Source: Sanderia malayensis
Lineage: Eukaryota; Cnidaria; Scyphozoa; Semaeostomeae; Pelagiidae
Direction of reading: 5' to 3'
Length of the DNA stretch: 64,000 nucleotides
Assembly (NCBI GenBank): GCA_013076295.1
Contig: RQOL01000660.1
Span: forward strand, 1,612,001-1,676,000
Positions 57,501-64,000 of the stretch are shown piece after piece. The translations under genes were made by a program, and so were the position numbers. Positions within the stretch are counted from its first letter, which is position 1. Each line of letters starts with the position of its first letter. Under the pieces are notes generated by a model that saw only the letters and a program-made list of their open reading frames with translations, was not told the origin of the DNA and did not search any database.

Positions 57501-60500
57501 CAATACAACAAACACCCAGCAATCCAATCCAGATATAACTGTTGGGTGGGTCGTTGTTGCATTACAATTGCTTTACTTGCATTTGACACTTGTTAGCTAC
57601 AGTAATGTTAAGTAAGCATGGCTAGCTGGTGCACTCGCTTCAATGTACAAAGAAGCGTGCAAATATACGTGTACGTGTCCCATGCGGACAAGAATGAGGC
57701 ACCATGTCCACACGCTTGCTTTTAATCATCATTGTACGAATACAAATAAAGTAAGCGAAACATCAGAAAAACAGTATAAGTGATAGAAGTTAAACAAAGA
57801 GGATCAGAAGAAATCAAGTGGTACAGCGGCGTCCTTCGACCAGCCGTACCGCAGTCGTACTGCACAAATCGTTATCGTTCTTCAGCGAAACATTAGCGCA
57901 TCAGCACCATCGCAAGCGAGACATCGTCCTGGCTACCGTCCCAGCTCCAAGGTGCATCCTCTAATAAATCATAATTTGACGCATACTTACATCCGTCACT
58001 CTCTCTTTGAAACACATGAAGTAGTTCCATTTTCTGATTCCAAAGACTGATGTCGTCTCCAGCGGCACAATACGCTGCATCCTCGTCATCATTATCGCGA
58101 AGAGGAATAAAGCACTGCAAAACAAGCAGGACAGATATGTTAATACATGATAATTATGACATACTATGTATAATAAATGCGATAAATTATTTATGATATA
58201 CAGTCGACTCTCGCTATGTCAAACTCGCAGGGGAAATGAAAGTTTGTTCGACATAGCGGGAGCTCGAGATATCCAAACTATGTGAATAGCTTGGATATCT
58301 CGAACTCCCACTATGTAGTAAATAGAGAACGAGACGAGAGGAAATGGGAATCTGTTTGAGATAGCGAGTTGTTCGAGATAACCGAGTTCGAGATAGCGAG
58401 ATTCGACTGTGGGTTATTTATGATAATTATGACAGATATTGCAAATGATTCATGATGATTATGATAAACTGTCTATGATACAATTCGGCTAAATAGAAAC
58501 AGGTCAAGCCTAAAGAGAATTAAAAGATTTGTCTTCGCTGAAAAGGTGTGGTTTCACGTTATCTATAACTGTAAAGATAATACGGAGGAAAAATGATAAA
58601 AATTATGATTAGAGTGGCAAGATTAAGCAGGTTGAATCGATGATTAGTAATCAACCCACCATGATTGCGTGATTATGATCACTGATCACTTTTTTATTCT
58701 GACCATCTTCAAGACTCCAAAACTAAATGAAAGAAAAACAGTGTTGTAGCTATTATCACTTCACCAATTAACAGTCTAATATTCAACTGCATGAATGACG
58801 GTCATGTAAGCTTAATTTATTGACAATAAATACCTGAAGGGTCTTATCAAGCGATCCCGTCAAAAGAACCTTGTTTATCTCATCACCATCATAATCATCA
58901 TTTGTCACAATGTAACTAAGAGACAGAGCACAATTAATTGGCTTCGTGTGTCCTTCTAGCTTGAAAAGAAGACTTCCATTCTGGTAAAAACGAAGAAAAA
59001 TCAACATTACCTATCAATAAACAATGTTTAATCAAAGATGAATTGAAAATACTAACAATTCAACTCAATATACGGATAAAAAAGCGCATAGACTCATTAC
59101 ATTGCGTCCCTGTGTCTTGCTCGCTTGTTCGCCACGGGAACAGGCCACGTGACCACAATCGAGACGTGTGCAACAAGCCTACTAAACGCTCGAAAGAGTG
59201 CTGGAATAATAAATTCCCCGAGAGCTTGCTGTAATTCAATTCAATAAACTCACAGCTATACTCCAGATGGCAGCTGTATTGTCATGTGATGCGGTAAGCA
59301 ACCTGCAACAAATATTCAACACAATGTTAGCAATTGGAGCCCAAACAATGTGCAATTTAAACCTGTTTAAAGCCTGCTCGCATGAGCCCGCGGCACTTAC
59401 CGGGCCACCTCGTCAAGCGAGATCTCACCTATTCCTCATTTCCTACAGAAAATTTGCTTTCTTTTGTAATTAGTTCTGCCATTCTCAAATAGCAATACAG
59501 TAAGTATCCCTAATGGTTTATTTGCAAAAATGGATTTTAGGTGCAGGCATACTCAAAGGGGGCCGGGTTGCTTATTCAAGAATTTATGCTACCACAGATT
59601 GCTCAAAGCTCTTCAATCACTGATGTCTCATAAAAACAATACTATTCATTACCCATTTGCCCTCATGAGAATGAGTGTTCCGGTGGAATTACACCTTACC
59701 TAGTTTCATCAATTCTGACAATGTAATGAATGTAATCTGAATGACCAGCTAAGATTTGTATTTCATCATAATAATTGCGAGGTTGATCATCTGATATTTC
59801 AGCAACATCTGCACTGGTTCCATCTTCCTATGAACAAGCCACAGTTATGTGTTATATAAAGCAACAAATAGAGTACTAAAATGAAGATATTAATATCATT
59901 CAAATGGGTCTGCCCAAGAGCATTGGTGGGCAGACCCACCCAGGAGCAGGTGTCCAGTGCAGAACTTAGCATCAAGTTAATGCTAGAGCTTCAAGTAATG
60001 TCTCTTCCATCAAAGTAGCACCATCAACCTTTCACTTGATCTAATTTACAGTGGTGAGCAGGGTAGCAATTTTTATCAAGTTTATAGTAAGTGGGCGAAG
60101 GGTGTGACTTTCAAGAGTTGGGTGTGGCAGTGTTAAGTAATAAACCATCAGTTCTACAGGAAACATTGTGAAAATAATATCAACAATTGGCTTGTTGCTG
60201 GCCATGAAGTATAAAAAGGGAACAATGGAAGAGGGTTCCAAATCACTTGTCTTGTCACTATACTTGGTTGGTGTGGTGTCGACCTCTGGGTCAGGGTCGA
60301 CACCACAGGGTCGACACCTGTGGTGTCGACCCTGTGGTGTGGTGAGGCCCCAACTAATCTTATATATCGCTAATTACTTCTTTTTTCAATTATTATGCAT
60401 TACTTTTATATTTAGATATTATTACTGTACTATAGATCATTGTAATTTTTAGCTGAAGGGATTTTGTGTAGAAATAATTTAATATGAATATGAAATATGA

Positions 60501-60873
60501 AATATATATGAAATATATGACCCTCCCTCCGGTCTCCGGAACCCCATCAAAGCGATTTCATATCTATTCCTCCCTTCCTCCGCCTCAGAGATCGTCAAAA
60601 AAACTGATTTTATAGCAAATTCTGTGTCAGAAAATACAGTTGTTAATGTGTAACCCAAGTGCAAATTTTCCAAAATCTCTTTCTACATTTGTGAAATTAA
60701 TTGATGGCTTGAACACGCACGACGGCCTAACTTAGGTGGCTTTTAATTTGAAGCAATATTCCTGATAAGAAAGGTACGTAACAGATGATGATTAGTTAAA
60801 TTACCAGCTGTGGGACTGCAGGCTTTTGATCTTTGCTTTCAGAGCGAAAAAAGTTGAGAAAATCTCTAAACAT
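51574..60873 (-). CDS. WDR41: WDR41, WD40 subunit of the C9orf72-SMCR8 complex
   Basis: WDR41 is a WD40 propeller that anchors the C9orf72-SMCR8 complex at lysosomes (family knowledge). The start at 60871-60873 opens MFRDFLNFFRSESKDQKP. About sixteen exons follow. They include 59695-59830 (IQILAGHSDYIHYIVRIDE), 59255-59300 (LLTASHDNTAAIWS), 58830-58985 (LFKLEGHTKPINCALSL, VLLTGSLDKTLQ), 58660-58725, 57985-58120 (YCAAGDDISLWNQKMELLHV), 57280-57345, 56758-56865, 55725-55880 (MFASASLDGTIVVW), 55453-55510 (RYIFAAISNGFYVFD), 54880-54935, 53930-53985 (LLATCSVDGTIRLWG), 53333-53400, 52845-52925 (VTLELIGECAGNSNSVQVF), 51740-51815 (GFVSCSSDNMLIMWK) and the end at 51574-51655. The block LELIGECAGNSNSVQ...CSSDNMLIMWK matches the diagnostic C-terminus of WDR41, which separates it from other WD40 proteins. 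No break was seen. Confidence 0.9.
52084..52267. mobile_element. pogo-like 185-bp MITE, copy 4
   Basis: CAGTCAACTCTGTCTAATTC and its inverted partner are flanked by TA; it is in the opposite orientation to copies 1-3. It lies in a WDR41 intron. Confidence 0.9.
52313..52792. mobile_element. CCGTAAATCC-family element with internal 19-bp perfect hairpin
   Basis: The left end CAGTAAATCCTCGAATTAGC and (inverted) right end CCGTAAATCCTCGAATTGGC are flanked by TA. Inside, 52458-52500 is a perfect inverted repeat: a 19-base arm TTGGGGCCTTGGGCCCAAA around a 5-base loop. Long G runs (52365-52395, 52735-52775) come from the GGGGCTTATTCGAGGG motif. It lies in a WDR41 intron. Confidence 0.8.
53418..53773. 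mobile_element. Second pogo-like MITE family, copy split by a GC-rich insert
   Basis: The ends CAGTCGAATTTCGCTATCTT and (inverted) CAGTCGAGGTCGACTCTCGC are flanked by TA. The middle (about 53553-53718) is foreign: a GGGCCC-rich block (GCCCGTTGAAAGCCAGCTCG onward) interrupts CAAATTTTCA/TTTTCATTTCCCC. It lies in a WDR41 intron right next to an exon. Confidence 0.75.
54243..54398. mobile_element. Element with GCGTTTAATCGATGAAATACGG end
   Basis: It is homologous to 39657-39798 over ~140 bases. It ends in a near-palindrome AAACGCCCCGGGGCGTTT (54365-54382) followed by AATCGATGAAATACGGTA. Another end-like fragment, TACCGTATTTCATCGAATAA, is at 54687-54707. Confidence 0.7.
55565..55713. repeat. ATAATC / ATTATCATA microsatellite
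   Basis: (ATAATC)n grades into (ATTATCATA)n with an inverted (ATTATGATA) stretch, ~150 bases in total, in a WDR41 intron. It yields long stop-free frames that are not genes. Confidence 0.95.
57078..57212. repeat. 22-bp tandem repeat with PstI-like core
   Basis: About six units of ACTCGACTGCAGTTGTCTTG plus TA. The central four are essentially identical. They lie in a WDR41 intron. Confidence 0.95.
58201..58408. mobile_element. Second pogo-like MITE family, near-complete copy
   Basis: CAGTCGACTCTCGCTATGTC at the left and its inverted CAGTCGAATCTCGCTATCTC at the right. TA precedes it and TG follows (probable mutation). It includes an internal duplicated inverted piece (GATATCTCGAACTCCC). It lies in a WDR41 intron. 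Confidence 0.8.
60301..60339. repeat. Perfect 18-bp-stem hairpin in WDR41 intron 1
   Basis: CACCACAGGGTCGACACC, a 3-base TGT loop, then the exact inverse. An additional overlapping copy of GGTGTCGACC lies at 60275-60300. It could extrude a cruciform or form a stable RNA hairpin in either transcript direction. Confidence 0.9.
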
Positions 60874-61113
60874 CTTTGTTCATCTTTGCAGCATTGCCTT
60901 TGCATTCTTTTTCTTGGTGTACCTAGTGATTTCTCGTGATACGAACCAGCCTCTCTTTGGAACATTTTTCACTGTTTACATTCGAGTATCCTTTCCCTCC
61001 ATTTCTTGAGATCAGCTGATTTTGAAATAGGTCTATCATCCAAAAATAATGATTCTTCTATTTTGATTATTATTTTATTACTCTGATTTAATCAGTGACC
61101 TGCACAAACAAAT
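60874..61113. promoter_or_regulatory. Bidirectional promoter between WDR41 and LRRC61-like
   Basis: Only 240 bases separate the two divergent start codons, so both 5' UTRs and the core promoters must fit here unless leader exons overlap. No TATA box is placed convincingly for either gene. Inference is from geometry, not from motifs. Confidence 0.6.
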
Positions 61114-64000
61114 ATGAGCAGTAATGGTGAGTATTACAGGTTTCTAAATGAACAGGTTTGAATAGGCAAGACCTATTGACAAAGGCATATAACTTTCATT
61201 TTCTTTGCGACGGTTAACTGGTTATAGATAGGCCATTGTGCCAATGGAACCTAACAATAGACTGTTTGTTCTGTTCTAATTATCAGGAGGGCAAATCAGC
61301 AAGATTACAAAAGAATATCTCAAAAAAGAAAAACAAGAATTTGATATTAGTTGTATCTTCAATCTATGCTTAACTTCACTTGGTTTGTAAAAGCATTGCT
61401 TTATAAGCACTTTTCAGTTCAACTTTCACCCATCTCCACCAATTATTGTCTTTGTAATGAGCAACTTCGTAATTATGATCTTTGCTATGTTATCATACAG
61501 GCATCTTTGATCTGGGTTGTATTGGTGAATGCACACAGCTTGTCATACTCGACCTATCTTGCAACAATATTTCAAACACAAGATCATTAGGTATGCTTCT
61601 ATTTGTGGAATTCTGGACAAACACAACACAACAACATTATACTTCAACTTAAACCACGCAGGCCAGGGACCGCGCAGCGTTTCAAAGTGAAAGGCCACGC
61701 CCTTCAGAGCGTCGGAAAATGCCATTTTTGCTCAAATACTTGGCTTCTCCGTTTATATGTATTCACGTAAAGTTCTCTTCAGCAAAGAGGCGAGAAACCA
61801 TCAAAGAAACACATATTATGGGTGACTCACGGCGTTAGTTGTGATATACAGTCAACTCTGTCTAATTCGAACACCCTAGGGAGGCGTGAAAATATTTGAA
61901 TTACAAAAAGTTCGAATTATAGAGGTTTGTTTTATAAGAGTTGGTTCATTAGTGATCCTTGAAGGGACAGAAAATTTCGTTCGAACTAGATAGAGTTCGA
62001 ATTACACGAGTTCGAACTATGCTGATTTGACTGTAAACATATTGGTGAGAATCAAGTCAAACAAGTTAATAATCATTCTTACATGATGCTAAATTAACCA
62101 CGTATGACACAACACTTTGAGTGCGATATGTTTCTTTGATGTCATTGGATTATTTGCTTGAGAGAAATTCAAATTTGAATATCTGAAAAGGCTTTGAAAC
62201 CTATTTTTGAAAAAGTGAGTGGGGGTTATAGGCCCCCTAGGCCAATGGCTGTGCGATCCCTGACGCAAGCACCCCGTCCATTTGCACCATTTTACGTACA
62301 AAACATATAATTATTTTGAAGTATGTTCATTGAGTAGACATCTTTCATTTAAGTCCCTTTGAAGCAACTGCAGGTTCTAAGGCTATCGAACAATCGAATT
62401 TCCGACCTCTGTGAGTACTCTAAAGCTTTTCCGTCTTCATTGCATGTTTCATTTGCTTTTCCCTCATTTGAAATCATAATTAACATCGTACTTATCATTA
62501 TCTTTTGATAATAAGCAAATCTCCATCTTTTCTGTCTTTTGTTTAAGCTGGCCTGGAAGGGTTGGACTCGTTATATTCCCTTGATGTGGCTGGAAATTTT
62601 TTAAACAGGTTATAGAATTTACGACTTTTACAACTGGTTTTGTCTTTCTTCTTTTAAAAAGTCTGCAAGAAATCTTATTTCACCCCTAGTGTTCTATCCG
62701 ATACTGTATTTCATAATTTTAGTCATTAAACATCAGCACAAGCACTTATATGATAAAATATTGATTAGCGCTGATCCAAGTTTCTTGAAAATAAAAAGCG
62801 TGTACATTTTTATAAAAATACAGTCTATGAAAATATTGAGACTCAAAATTGCTAAAAAAAGAATAGAACTTTAATTTCTTAAAGAAATTTCTTGTTAAAT
62901 AATAATACCTTGACTTAATTGTAATATTATGAAATAAATGTGTACATTGTTATTTGCTCCTTGTAATTTATGTTATGTTCTTTTGTTACAGTGTACATTC
63001 ACTTTACCCCTTGAGAAACCTGGGAGAATTGCGAAATCTTCGATTAGAAGATACTGCAAAAGGCTTAAGCAACCCAGGCAGGTTCTACACCGAATTTGAA
63101 ATTCAACCCTTAAGCTTGATAACCCTTGATATTCAACAAAGAAACAAACTTGTTTCACTGCTACATGCCATTATTATGAGCTGAGCTCCCTTGCCACTCC
63201 CTTCTTCTTTCAGCTTGTGATAAATTCATTCTTATGCCTTGCAGTTTGTGAAAATAACCCAATACACGAACAGGAAATTCTTGAATTACTGGTGGAACTG
63301 ACTATCCTTAATGGTGAGACGATTAATGTTTCACGAGTTTGTGTTTACAAGGTTTACAATCTGATTGAAGTATTACATCACCAATGTGTATATTACCAAA
63401 ATCAATGAATTGAATCCAAGGCGGGACCCAGTGGGGTTGTGGTTTTAATATGCAGTTGCAGCATGAATTATTTAAGGTTGTGCACAATTGTTCCCATGTT
63501 GCTTATTATACATTCCAGGAGAACTCGTCACTGGAAAAGGAGGCGTATTCAAAGACTTCTGTGAAAAACTGGATGCTGCATTGAAAGGTGTTTGAATGAG
63601 TTGACTAAAACACGATAAACCGAGCGTGAAACATCGTCGATTAACCTTTCACGCATCGACTAGTGATTATGTAACATGTGAATGCGCTCTTTTTCAGGTA
63701 TTCCCCAATTTGAATAAAATCGAAATTTTTTATTTCCTAGAAAGAGAAGCCGACGTGGATCTGAGACAAAAAATTTCATACGAAAATAGTTCATATCCAA
63801 AAAGTATGTTTTTTACATACCGCATTATCGCATTATTGCAGTCATGCATCCAAATACAGCGACGATTGTTACTACCATGATTGTAATTGTTATTATCATT
63901 ATTATATTTTCAGTTGACTTTGAAGAGACGGATTTGAATCTGGTTGACGCTATAACTGCGGCAGAAAATAAAGTATTCAGTAAGAAAATTTGCGACAGTC
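61114..64000 (+). CDS. LRRC61: LRRC61-like leucine-rich repeat protein, runs off the window
   Basis: This is a small LRR protein of unknown biochemical role. Exons are 61114 (MSSNG), about 61288-61381 (QISKITKEYLKKEKQEFDI), 61501-61590 (LGCIGECTQLVILDLSCNNI), 62354-62410 (PLKQLQVLRLSNNRISDL), 62550-62609 (GLEGLDSLYSLDVAGNFLN), 62992-63077 (LYPLRNLGELRNLRLEDTAK), 63245-63313 (VCENNPIHEQEILELL), 63519-63589 (GELVTGKGGVFKDFCEKLDA), about 63741-63804 and 63914 onward. The order LGEC...LDLS.N, VLNVSNN, LSNPVC and GE.V.G....F follows LRRC61. The intron 63078-63244 begins GC rather than GT; using the GC site is the only reading that keeps the frame across LSNP-VC. The C-terminus lies beyond 64000. 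Confidence 0.88.
61849..62033. mobile_element. pogo-like 185-bp MITE, copy 5
   Basis: CAGTCAACTCTGTCTAATTC and its inverted CAGTCAAATCAGCATAGTTC end are flanked by TA. It lies in an intron of the LRRC61-like gene. Confidence 0.9.

Overview
This window looks like a piece of an intron-rich invertebrate animal genome. Protein-coding exons are short (often 50-150 bases), carry canonical GT/AG splice sites, and are separated by introns filled with many transposon families. The genes present, notably a C-terminal Src kinase, a retromer sorting nexin, WDR41 and an LRRC61-like protein, fit a metazoan. The clade cannot be fixed by reading alone. A cnidarian or other non-bilaterian or marine invertebrate is a guess, not a result.

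Layout. Five complete genes plus one truncated paralog lie head-to-tail on the minus strand. From right to left they are: WDR41 (51574-60873), a mitochondrial acetyl-CoA hydrolase/4-hydroxybutyrate CoA-transferase (46024-50953), a CSK-like SH3-SH2 paralog without a kinase domain (37106-45005), a complete CSK tyrosine kinase (26889-35344), an SNX1/SNX2-type sorting nexin (20058-26137), and the TPR scaffold SKIC3/TTC37 (149-19489). One gene is on the plus strand: LRRC61-like (61114 to beyond the window end). It starts 240 bases from the WDR41 start codon, so those two probably share a bidirectional promoter. The genes are housekeeping or signalling genes and do not form an obvious pathway. SKIC3 acts in cytoplasmic RNA decay, SNX1/2 in endosome retrieval, CSK in restraint of Src kinases, the CoA-transferase in mitochondrial metabolism, and WDR41 in the C9orf72-SMCR8 lysosomal complex.

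Mobile elements. Introns and spacers carry at least five TA-flanked copies of a ~185-bp pogo-like MITE, three copies of a second pogo-like MITE, and a family ending in CCGTAAATCCTCGAATAAG. They also carry a 1.07-kb Tc1-like foldback element, a 245-bp hAT-like MITE with an 8-bp target duplication, a 5'-truncated CR1/L2-like LINE, and a near full-length 3.3-kb APE/RT LINE with one in-frame stop and an 8-bp target duplication. The last element is a 3.17-kb foldback carrying an XPG/FEN1-like nuclease ORF and a nested 350-bp insertion.

The most interesting points are two. The first is the partial tandem duplication of CSK: promoter/5' exon + SH3 + SH2 only, with the reading frame closed by a stop codon inside a MITE. 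The second is the foldback element with the nuclease-like ORF, whose two arms record the order of later insertions.
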